From: Rhizobium indicum
GTDB taxonomy: Bacteria > Pseudomonadota > Alphaproteobacteria > Rhizobiales > Rhizobiaceae
DNA length: 64,000 nt
Assembly (NCBI RefSeq): GCF_005862305.2
Contig: NZ_CP054021.1
Span: 2,046,001 to 2,110,000 of the forward strand
Direction of reading: 5' to 3'
Position numbers and translations under genes: made by a program. Shown here in pieces: positions 52,555 to 59,646 of the stretch; position 1 is the stretch's first letter; each line of letters begins with the position of its first letter. The notes under the pieces are model-generated. The model searched no databases. It was not told where the DNA came from and saw only the letters and a program-made list of their open reading frames with translations.

Positions 52555-54458
52555 CCGAACTTGCGATTACCCAAGCGATGCATGCTCCGGGACCCTCCCA
52601 CGAGCCGCTTCTTGTCCCGGTTCTGACCGGACATCGGCGGGCCGAATATCTGTTCTTGGCGGCCGTATGGGCCTGCGCCTTCGCCTATTTCTGGATCTGG
52701 TGGCTGGAGCCGCGCCATCACGTCGATGCTTTCGGCACGATTACGGTGAGCCTCGTTCTTGCCTGGGTTACCGCTCTGCCGGCCTATTTCATCGTCGTCT
52801 TCTATCGGGCGGCAAGACCGAACGGTCCCTTGCGCCTGCCGGCGGGCAGTCGAGTGGCCATGGTCGTGACCAAGGCGCCGGCCGAACCCTTCTCGGTCGT
52901 CCGTGAGACCCTGCTGGCAATGCTTGCCCAGGAGGTGGAACACGACACCTGGCTTGCCGACGAAGACCCTTCCCCCGAGACTCTCGACTGGTGCTCCGGG
53001 CACGGGGTCCTCGTCTCGACCCGCAAGGGGCGATCCGATTATCATCGGACGTCGTGGCCCCGACGCACGCGGTGCAAGGAAGGCAACCTCGCCTTCTTCT
53101 ACGACCACTACGGCTACAGCCGCTACGATTTCGTGGCGCAACTCGATGCGGATCATGTTCCCGCGCCCGACTATCTCTTCCATATGCTGCGTCCGTTCGC
53201 CGATCCAAAGGTCGGCTATGTCTCCGCCCCCAGCATTTGCGACAAGAACGCTTCCGAAAGCTGGTCGGCACGTGGAAGGCTCTATGCCGAGGCCAGCATG
53301 CATGGCTCGCTCCAAGCCGGTTACAATGGCGGCCTGGCGCCGATGTGCATAGGGTCGCATTACGCGGTACGTACCGTCGCCCTCAAACAGATCGGCGGCC
53401 TCGGTCCGGAGTTGGCTGAAGACCATTCGACGACATTGATGATGAATGCCGGCGGCTGGCGGGGTGTGCATGCGCTGGATGCCATCGCCCATGGTGACGG
53501 CCCCAGAACCTTCAGCGATCTCGTGACGCAGGAATTCCAGTGGTCGCGCAGCCTGGTCATGGTGCTGTTGCGGTACTCGCCCAGCCTCCTCGGCCGGCTG
53601 CCGCCCCGGCTCAAGTTCCAGTTCCTCTTTTCGCAACTCTGGTATCCGCTTTTTGCGTTCTTTATGTTGCTCATGTTTGCATTGCCGATCATCGCGCTCG
53701 TGCGCGGCCAGAACTTCGTGACGGTGACCTACCCCGATTTCCTGGCGCATTTCGCACCGCTTTCTATCGCTCTCGTGGTGATGGCTTATCGCTGGCGCGC
53801 CAGCAGCTCGTTCCGCCCCTACGACGCCAAGATCCTGAGCTGGGAATGCATGCTCTTTCTCTTCGCGCGCTGGCCCTGGGCGCTCGCCGGCACGCTGGCT
53901 GCGGTGCACGATTTTGTGACAGGCTCCTTCGTCGATTTCCGCGTCACGCCGAAAGGCCGGTCCGAAGTCGATCTGCTGCCGGTGCGTGTCCTTGCGCCCT
54001 ACGCTTTGCTGGCGCTCATGGCGGTATTGCCTGCCCTGGCAATCGGCGATGCCGGCGCCTCCAAGGGTGGCTACTTCTTTACCATCCTGAACGCCGCAAT
54101 CTACTGCGCGCTGCTGTTGGTCATCGTCGGGCGCCATTCGAAGGAAAATACGGTTGCGGCGGCCCCGCGTTTCTACCGTCCGGCGATGGCGACCGTGCTT
54201 CTTGCGCTTGTCGCGTTGCCGGGCGCTGCAACCATCATGCGCGGAAAGGATGCGACCGAGGCACTCGCCTGGGGCAGCGGCCGCCTTCAGCTGTTCGAAG
54301 AGCGCTACGCCGCCTCCGGTGCAGGCCGGGGCGGGACCGCCCTGCGCACGATCTTCTTCAAACCACGATGGATTTCCGATCCGGAGGAGATCCAACTGAG
54401 AACGGATGCCGCTCACCCGGATGTGCGGCCGAGCGTGGAGGAAATACACAATGCATAG
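52551..54458 (+). CDS. apsS: Processive GT2 polysaccharide synthase (cellulose synthase-like)
   Basis: A 635-residue inner-membrane glycosyltransferase. Two N-terminal membrane segments, the GT2 domain with WLADEDPSPETL, the DxD motif in LDADHVPAPDYL, the ELAEDHSTTL (base) and the processive QEFQWSRSL motif in place of QxxRW, then about five C-terminal transmembrane segments. It polymerises sugar units and pushes the chain across the membrane. GTG at 52551 overlaps the epimerase stop. The final codons overlap the start of the GH26-like gene. By synteny it corresponds to ApsS of S. meliloti (inference). Confidence 0.82.
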   Translation: MTELAITQAMHAPGPSHEPLLVPVLTGHRRAEYLFLAAVWACAFAYFWIWWLEPRHHVDAFGTITVSLVLAWVTALPAYFIVVFYRAARPNGPLRLPAGSRVAMVVTKAPAEPFSVVRETLLAMLAQEVEHDTWLADEDPSPETLDWCSGHGVLVSTRKGRSDYHRTSWPRRTRCKEGNLAFFYDHYGYSRYDFVAQLDADHVPAPDYLFHMLRPFADPKVGYVSAPSICDKNASESWSARGRLYAEASMHGSLQAGYNGGLAPMCIGSHYAVRTVALKQIGGLGPELAEDHSTTLMMNAGGWRGVHALDAIAHGDGPRTFSDLVTQEFQWSRSLVMVLLRYSPSLLGRLPPRLKFQFLFSQLWYPLFAFFMLLMFALPIIALVRGQNFVTVTYPDFLAHFAPLSIALVVMAYRWRASSSFRPYDAKILSWECMLFLFARWPWALAGTLAAVHDFVTGSFVDFRVTPKGRSEVDLLPVRVLAPYALLALMAVLPALAIGDAGASKGGYFFTILNAAIYCALLLVIVGRHSKENTVAAAPRFYRPAMATVLLALVALPGAATIMRGKDATEALAWGSGRLQLFEERYAASGAGRGGTALRTIFFKPRWISDPEEIQLRTDAAHPDVRPSVEEIHNA

Positions 54459-55416
54459 CCCATCCAAAATAGCCCTGTTGTCGTTAACCGGCCTGTTGCT
54501 GTCGGGAGTCGCGGTCCTGCCTACCGCTCTGGGCAGTTCTGCCGAAGGGCAGCCGCTTGCAATGACGATATCGTCCATTGCGCCGCCGACCAAAATGCCG
54601 GTCGTCACGAAGGAGTCGATCACGTTCGGCGCCTATGATCCGCACGGAGATTTAGGCGCCTCGCCCGATTCGAAGATCGAACACCTCTTCCTGCCCTGGG
54701 AAGATGTCGATCTGCGCACGCTCGTCCTCGCCGACGATTATGCGCAAGCGCGTGGCCGCACCCTGCTGATCTCGGTCGAGCCCTGGACCTGGTCGACCGG
54801 TTCGCGCCAAACCTCGCAGGAACTGCTGCACAGCATCCTCAACGGTTCGCGCGATGCGAACATGGCCGCCGTCTGCTCGACTGCTGCCAAGCTGAAAAGT
54901 CCGGTCATCATTCGCTGGGGACAGGAAATGGACGAAACCGACAGCCAGTTCTCCTGGTCGCATTGGCAGGGCGACGATTATGCCAAGGCCTATCGCCGGA
55001 TGGTGGAGGTCTGCAAGGTCCACCTGAAGACGGCCAAATACATGTGGTCACCGAAGGGCAATGAGGGGCTTCAAGCCTTTTATCCCGGCAACGATGTCGT
55101 CGATCTTATCGGGCTCTCGGTCTTTGGCCTGGAGCAATACGACAGGGACAAGACTGGCCGTGACCAGACGTTTGCCGAGCACCTTGCGCCCGGATACGCC
55201 CGTGTCGCTGGTTACGGCAAGCCCATCATGGTTGCCGAACTCGGCTACGAAGGCGGCGATTCCTTCGTGCGAAACTGGGCTGAGAGCGTAACGAAACGCT
55301 ATCCCCAGTTCCCGGCCCTCAGCGCCGTTATCTACTTCAACGACCGTGAAGTCTATCCGTGGCCGGACGGCTATGGCCGCCCCGACTGGCGGGTCGTCCG
55401 CGAAAGCATCAATTGA
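54451..55416 (+). CDS. GH26-like glycoside hydrolase, exported
   Basis: A 321-residue protein with an N-terminal hydrophobic export signal (KIALLSLTGLLLSGVAVLPT). Motifs of the GH26 / (beta-alpha)8 barrel: IIRWGQEMDETDS with the acid/base Glu, and VAELGYEGGD with the nucleophile Glu, also YMWSPKGNEG and GLSVFGLEQYD. It probably trims or edits the polymer made by the adjacent synthase; the S. meliloti locus also contains hydrolase genes. ATG at 54451 follows GTGGAGG and overlaps the synthase stop by 8 bases. Confidence 0.78.
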   Translation: MHSPSKIALLSLTGLLLSGVAVLPTALGSSAEGQPLAMTISSIAPPTKMPVVTKESITFGAYDPHGDLGASPDSKIEHLFLPWEDVDLRTLVLADDYAQARGRTLLISVEPWTWSTGSRQTSQELLHSILNGSRDANMAAVCSTAAKLKSPVIIRWGQEMDETDSQFSWSHWQGDDYAKAYRRMVEVCKVHLKTAKYMWSPKGNEGLQAFYPGNDVVDLIGLSVFGLEQYDRDKTGRDQTFAEHLAPGYARVAGYGKPIMVAELGYEGGDSFVRNWAESVTKRYPQFPALSAVIYFNDREVYPWPDGYGRPDWRVVRESIN

Positions 55417-55434
55417 ACAACAAGGAACCTGAAC

Positions 55435-55944
55435 ATGTCCATGCTTCAAAAAATGTTCCTGGCCGTGGCCCTGACCAGCGGTATCGCCACGGCCGCGTCC
55501 GCTGCCGGAACCAATGAGCCTGCGGGGATCGAGACCGCAAAGCCGATGAGCAGCGCGGAAATCTATCGGCTCTACAACCAGAATTCCTGGATGTGGAAAG
55601 CCGGCGCCGGCTACTTCTCCGCAAAGGCGCGTCGCTTTACCGCCTGGTCGCGGGAAAATGGCTCGCCGTCCTTCGGCACGGGCCGCTGGTTCATCACGGA
55701 GTCGGGTAAACTCTGCTTCAACGCCGACTGGCACGCCAAGACCGGAACGGCGACGGCGATCACCTGCTTCAGCCACCGCAAGAAGGGTGGCCTGATTTAT
55801 CAGAAACGCGAACCGGACGGTGAATGGTACGTTTTCAAGAGCGCACCGGCACAAGCCACCGACGAATTCGCAAAGCTTCGCCACGGCGACTACGTGAGGT
55901 CTCAATTGGGGGGAATTGAGACGAGCGTCAGTAAGACCAAATAA
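55435..55944 (+). CDS. DUF995 family secreted protein
   Basis: A 169-residue exported protein: signal peptide (MFLAVALTSGIATAASA), then the DUF995 core AEIYRLYNQNSWMWKAGAGY, TGRWFITESGKLCFNADWHA and CFSHRKKGGLIYQKREPDGEWYVFK. DUF995 proteins are small and extracytoplasmic, of unknown function. As the last gene of the polysaccharide operon (18 bases after the hydrolase) it could bind or export the polymer. A long inverted repeat follows the operon. Confidence 0.75.
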   Translation: MSMLQKMFLAVALTSGIATAASAAGTNEPAGIETAKPMSSAEIYRLYNQNSWMWKAGAGYFSAKARRFTAWSRENGSPSFGTGRWFITESGKLCFNADWHAKTGTATAITCFSHRKKGGLIYQKREPDGEWYVFKSAPAQATDEFAKLRHGDYVRSQLGGIETSVSKTK

Positions 55945-55956
55945 AGGCGAAGCTAG

Positions 55957-56018
55957 GGGTTGCGCGCGGCCGAGGCGCCATCTGTATCCTTGTAGGAGCC
56001 GATGCCTGCGCGCAACCC
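55957..56018 (+). repeat. Long inverted repeat at the end of the polysaccharide operon
   Basis: GGGTTGCGCGC (55957-55967) and GCGCGCAACCC (56008-56018) are perfectly complementary with a 40-base loop that itself includes a smaller AGGC/GCCT stem. TTTTCAT follows. It lies 13 bases past the DUF995 stop and 57 bases before the tRNA gene. It may be a terminator or the edge of an inserted segment. Confidence 0.6.
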
Positions 56019-56074
56019 TTTTCATAAAAGATTGCGAAGCGCCTTCAAAAGGCGGCGAACGGGCTGAGGGTGAG

Positions 56075-56148
56075 TGGAGCGGGTGAAGGGAATCGAACCC
56101 TCGTATTCAGCTTGGGAAGCTGCTGCTCTACCATTGAGCTACACCCGC
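56075..56148 (-). tRNA. tRNA-Gly (CCC anticodon)
   Basis: Minus-strand cloverleaf: acceptor GCGGGTG, D-arm GCTC...GAGC, anticodon loop TTCCCAA (anticodon CCC, reads GGG), T-arm GAGGG TTCGATT CCCTT and 3' end CACCCGCTCCA with the CCA encoded. Close match in layout to the E. coli tRNA-Gly(CCC). It is the nearest non-repeat gene downstream of the polysaccharide operon. Confidence 0.92.
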
Positions 56149-56207
56149 GACGAAGCGAGATTTCCAACAGATGGGGGCCGCTGTCAAGTCGCGCCGGGTG
56201 CAACGCT

Positions 56208-57302
56208 TCAGATGCGGAAGTGCTTCGACAGTTTCAGGCCCTGGGCCTGGTAGTTGGAGCCGAGGCCGGAGCCGTAGAGGCTGGCCGGCTTTTCCTGCAT
56301 ATGCTCGTAGACAAGGCGGCCGACGATCTGGCCGTCTTCGAGAATGAAGGGCACTTCGTGGCTGCGCACTTCGAGCACCGCGCGGCTGCCGCGTCCGCCG
56401 GCAGGCGCATGGCCGAAGCCCGGATCGAAGAAGCCGGCATAATGGACACGGAATTCGCCGACCAGCGGATCGAACGGCGTCATCTCGGCTGCATAATCCG
56501 GCGGCACGTGCACCGCCTCGCGCGAGACGAGGATATAGAATTCGTCGGGATCGAGGATCAGCTCGTTGCGGCCGCGGCTGTGGAGCGGTTCCCAGAAATC
56601 GAAGAGGTCATGCTCGGCCTTCTTGTCGACGTCGACGACGGCGGTGTGATGTTTTCCGCGATAACCGATCAGGCCGTCCTTGTCTCCGGCGAGGTCGATC
56701 GACAGGGCGATGCCGCCGCCGGAAACGTTGGGCAACTTGCTGGCGACCAGCGTCTCGCTCTCGTGCAGCTTCAAAAGTTCCGGCTCGCCGAGCAGGGCCT
56801 GGCCGACGCGGAAACGGATCTGCGACAGGCGTGAGCCGCGGCGCACGACGATCGGGAAGGTGCGCGGGCTGATTTCGAGATAGAGCGGGCCGGAATAGCC
56901 TGCCGGGATCTTGTCGAATTCCTGGGCGTAATCGGTGATGACGCGGGTGAAGATATCGAGGCGCCCGGTCGAGCTCTTCGGGTTGGCCGAGGCCGACATG
57001 TCGGCCGGCAGCGCTAAGCTCTCCATCAGCGGCACGATGTAGACGCAGCCGGTTTCGAGCACCGCCCCTTCGGAGAGGTCGATCACGTGCAGGCTCAGCC
57101 GGTCGAGCTTGTCGGACACCAGATGCGAGGGGCCTGGCATGAAGCTGGCGCGCACGCGAAAAGCCTTGCCGCCCAAGCGCAGATCGAGGCTTGCCGGCTG
57201 GATCTGGTCGCGGTCCAGCTCCCGCTCGGAGAGCAGACGCCCCGTTTCGAACAGCGCGGAGATCGCGCGATCCGCCAGAATTCCCGTTTCGCGAGCCATC
57301 AT
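56208..57302 (-). CDS. dcd: dCTP deaminase, double-domain form
   Basis: A 364-residue protein, about twice the size of a usual Dcd. It converts dCTP to dUTP for dTTP synthesis. First half: QIQPASLDLRLG, SANPKSSTGRLDIFTRVITD, GPLYLEISPRTFPI. Second half: NELILDPDEFYILVSREAV, DPLVGEFRVHYAGFFDPGFG, SRAVLEVRSHEVPF and the family tail SNYQAQGLKLS. Each half carries a potential catalytic Glu, but the nucleotide-binding tail is only in the second. Long forms are usual in alphaproteobacteria. The start is ATG at 57302 or 57299. Confidence 0.88.
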   Translation of the reverse strand: MMARETGILADRAISALFETGRLLSERELDRDQIQPASLDLRLGGKAFRVRASFMPGPSHLVSDKLDRLSLHVIDLSEGAVLETGCVYIVPLMESLALPADMSASANPKSSTGRLDIFTRVITDYAQEFDKIPAGYSGPLYLEISPRTFPIVVRRGSRLSQIRFRVGQALLGEPELLKLHESETLVASKLPNVSGGGIALSIDLAGDKDGLIGYRGKHHTAVVDVDKKAEHDLFDFWEPLHSRGRNELILDPDEFYILVSREAVHVPPDYAAEMTPFDPLVGEFRVHYAGFFDPGFGHAPAGGRGSRAVLEVRSHEVPFILEDGQIVGRLVYEHMQEKPASLYGSGLGSNYQAQGLKLSKHFRI

Positions 57303-57380
57303 GCCTCATCCATCATTTGCCGCCGACAAAACCAAACTCGGGGAATTGACGCAAGCAGCTAACAGCAGTATTGCAGAATT

Positions 57381-57446
57381 ATCCCGTGGTGATTTGGCCG
57401 GTCGGCTTGCAGCCACGTTAAACAAGTGGCTAAAAAGACCGGGTTG
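57381..57446 (+). promoter_or_regulatory. SAM-II riboswitch
   Basis: Upstream of metZ: CGTGGTGATTTGG (P1 5' strand and conserved loop), CCGGTCGGCTTGCAGCCACG (with the P1 3' strand) and AGTGGCTAAAAAGACCGGG. This follows the SAM-II (metA-type) layout: P1 stem CGTGG/CCACG, conserved GATTT, and a pseudoknot arm in which CCGGTC (57398-57403) is complementary to GACCGG (57437-57442). SAM binding would lower metZ expression. Confidence 0.88.
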
Positions 57447-57477
57447 AAACCGGTCTGCTTTTGCGACCGGTTTTTTT
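57447..57477 (+). terminator. Intrinsic terminator controlled by the SAM-II riboswitch
   Basis: AAACCGGTC (57447-57455), nine-base loop, GACCGGTTT (57465-57473), then T residues to 57477, 20 bases before the metZ ATG. The 5' arm's CCGGTC (57450-57455) can instead pair with GACCGG (57437-57442) of the riboswitch, so terminator and pseudoknot/antiterminator compete. Confidence 0.8.
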
Positions 57478-57496
57478 GTTATGTGAAGGTGATGGC

Positions 57497-58681
57497 ATGA
57501 GCAAGACCTGGCGCCCCGCAACCCAACTCGTCCACGGTGGCACGCTGCGTTCGCAATATGGCGAGACGTCCGAGGCAATCTATCTCACCCAAGGCTTCGT
57601 CTACGAGACGTCGGAGGCGGCCGAAGCCCGCTTCAAGGGCGAGACGGAGGGCTTCATCTACGCCCGCTACGGCAGCCCCACCAACGACATGTTCGAAAAG
57701 CGCATGTGCATGCTCGAAGGCGCCGAAGACGCGCGCGCCACCGCTTCCGGCATGGCCGCCGTAACCGCGGCGATCCTCTGCCAGCTGAAATCAGGCGATC
57801 ATATCGTCGCTGCGCGCGCTCTCTTCGGCTCCTGCCGCTGGGTCGTCGAGACGCTGGCGCCGAAATACGGCATCGACTGCACGCTGATCGACGGCCGGGA
57901 TCTGGCGAACTGGGAAAAGGCGATCACTTCGAAGACCAAGGTGTTCTTCCTGGAAAGCCCGACCAACCCGACGCTCGAAGTGATCGATATCGCCGGCGTC
58001 GCCAAGCTCGCCAACCAGATCGGCGCCAAGGTCGTCGTCGACAACGTCTTCGCCACACCGCTCTTCCAGAAGCCCCTGGAGCTCGGCGCTCATATCGTCG
58101 TCTATTCCGCCACCAAGCATATTGACGGCCAGGGCCGCTGCCTCGGCGGCGTCGTGCTTTCCGACAAGGAATGGATCGACGAGAACCTGCACGACTACTT
58201 CCGCCATACCGGCCCGGCGATGTCGCCTTTCAATGCCTGGACGCTGTTGAAGGGCATCGAGACGCTGCCGCTGCGCGTGCGCCAGCAGACCGAGAATGCG
58301 GCAAAGATCGCCGATTTCCTGGCCGAGCAAGGCAAGGTCGCCAAGGTGATCTATCCCGGCCGCAAGGACCATCCGCAGGCCGATATCATCGCCAAGCAGA
58401 TGACCGGCGGCTCGACGCTGGTCGCCTTCGAGCTGAAGGGCGGCAAGGATGCGGCCTTCGCGCTACAGAACGCGCTCCAGATCATCAAGATCTCCAACAA
58501 TCTCGGCGACAGCAAGAGCCTGATCACCCATCCGGCAACGACGACGCACAAGAACCTGACCGAAGAGGCGCGCGCCGAACTCGGCATTTCTCCGGGCACG
58601 GTCCGCCTTTCGGCCGGCATCGAGGATACCGACGACCTGATCGAGGATTTCGCTCGGGCGCTCGCCAAGGTTTCGGCCTGA
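57497..58681 (+). CDS. metZ: O-succinylhomoserine sulfhydrylase
   Basis: A 394-residue Cys/Met-metabolism PLP enzyme that makes homocysteine from O-succinylhomoserine and sulfide. The PLP lysine is in VVYSATKHIDGQGR; ARYGSPTNDMFEKRM, GMAAVTAAILC and VVDNVFATPLF are typical. GTAxx-type SNNLGDSKSLITHPATTTH is the C-terminal active-site segment. ATG at 57497 after GAAGGTGATGGC; the open frame runs 12 codons further into the terminator and is not used. Controlled by the SAM-II riboswitch, as expected for methionine synthesis. Confidence 0.95.
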   Translation: MSKTWRPATQLVHGGTLRSQYGETSEAIYLTQGFVYETSEAAEARFKGETEGFIYARYGSPTNDMFEKRMCMLEGAEDARATASGMAAVTAAILCQLKSGDHIVAARALFGSCRWVVETLAPKYGIDCTLIDGRDLANWEKAITSKTKVFFLESPTNPTLEVIDIAGVAKLANQIGAKVVVDNVFATPLFQKPLELGAHIVVYSATKHIDGQGRCLGGVVLSDKEWIDENLHDYFRHTGPAMSPFNAWTLLKGIETLPLRVRQQTENAAKIADFLAEQGKVAKVIYPGRKDHPQADIIAKQMTGGSTLVAFELKGGKDAAFALQNALQIIKISNNLGDSKSLITHPATTTHKNLTEEARAELGISPGTVRLSAGIEDTDDLIEDFARALAKVSA

Positions 58682-58728
58682 TCGACAGATAAACGGCCGG
58701 ACCTCACCAGGGTTCGGCCGAATCTCAT

Positions 58729-58827
58729 TAAAGCGCGTCGCGATCTTTCAGATTCGCTCCTCGCGCTTTAGTTTTTGTTTTTACGCATGTCGCGCAAAAC
58801 CGCTGCACACTTTTGCGCGCCATGCTT
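58729..58827. repeat. RIME-like two-palindrome repeat, copy 7
   Basis: Module 1: AAAGCGCGTCGCGA...TCGCGCTTT-type palindrome with GATTC at its apex (58751-58755); module 2: GCATGTCGCGCAAAA, CCGCTGCACAC loop, TTTTGCGCGCCATGC. It is the reverse complement of copy 3. The remainder of 58682-59040 holds an additional CGGCCG / CGGCCG hairpin (58694-58720) after metZ and no gene. Confidence 0.85.
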
Positions 58828-59040
58828 GGGGTTCGGCCGTTCCGGATCTCACCAAGGTGAGACCGGGGGAACAAGTTTGCCCGCCGTGGCGTTCCGAAAC
58901 GGAATTAACACTGACAATTAGGCTTAACGATCGAAAGCCCTGCGGATCACAGCCATTTCAGCGATGATAATTGTTCCGTTTCTTGACGGACAGGGCCTCT
59001 TATAAGATACGGGTAACATATCTTGACTAAGGTGCAAGGC

Positions 59041-59433
59041 ATGTATCGCGCCCTCACAAGAGAGATCGAAGTAGTCGTCGAGCCGTTCTATCTGGAGGAG
59101 CAATCCGATCCGGAAGACGATCGCTATGTCTGGGGTTACCGGATTGTCATCAGCAACAATTCCGGCATAGCCGTTCGGCTGGTCAATCGTTACTGGAACA
59201 TCACGGACCAGAACGGCCAGGTGGACGAGGTGACCGGCCCCGGCGTCGTCGGCGAGCAGCCGCGGCTCAGCCCCGGCGACACCTACGAATATTCCTCCGG
59301 CTGCCCGCTCGACACGCCCTCAGGGTTGATGTTCGGCCATTACCAGATGGAAACGGACGACGGCGAGATGTTCGATGTCGACATCCCCGCCTTCTCGCTG
59401 GATTCGCCTGGGCTGCTGCGCGTGCTTAACTGA
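59041..59433 (+). CDS. apaG: ApaG protein
   Basis: A 130-residue protein with the ApaG/FBA-like beta sandwich: [69 protein letters not shown] and [13 protein letters not shown]. The family is associated with cobalt/magnesium tolerance in enteric bacteria; its exact biochemistry is uncertain. ATG at 59041 follows AAGGTGCAAGG; a TTG 18 bases upstream is possible. Confidence 0.93.
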   Translation: MYRALTREIEVVVEPFYLEEQSDPEDDRYVWGYRIVISNNSGIAVRLVNRYWNITDQNGQVDEVTGPGVVGEQPRLSPGDTYEYSSGCPLDTPSGLMFGHYQMETDDGEMFDVDIPAFSLDSPGLLRVLN

Positions 59434-59514
59434 CGTGTAACGCCGAAATCGATCGTGCCCGCTCAAGAGATTGCCGTGGCCCGCCCCTCCTCCGCCTGCC
59501 GGCACCATCCTTCG

Positions 59515-59629
59515 GACCCGTAAACGGGGCAAAGGGACATGCCGCCGACCTCTCCGTTCCTCGCCCACCTCTCGCAAGGCACGTCCCCTCGCCCCGTTTA
59601 CGGGGAGAGGGTTAGGGTGAGGGGCAGCC
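59515..59629. repeat. Dispersed repeat with CCCCGTAAACGGGG arms, copy 2
   Basis: A second copy of the element at 45361-45500: ACCCGTAAACGGGGC (left arm, degenerate outside it) and GCCCCGTTTACGGGGAGAGG, GTGAGGGGC (right arm). It lies between the convergent apaG and hslO genes and ends 18 bases from the hslO stop, so it may serve as their bidirectional terminator. Confidence 0.8.
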
Positions 59630-59646
59630 GTCCATGCGAACTGAGC

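Noticed and set aside
52440..54623. A 727-codon open frame on the minus strand
   Set aside because: It is opposite the GT2 synthase, whose DxD, AED and QxxQW motifs prove the plus strand is coding.
50522..55944. Polysaccharide operon as the glucomannan (gms) locus of R. leguminosarum
   Set aside because: UDP-xylose synthase and a 4-epimerase next to a divergent AraC regulator fit the uxs1/uxe/aps plan better; glucomannan synthesis would not need UDP-xylose.
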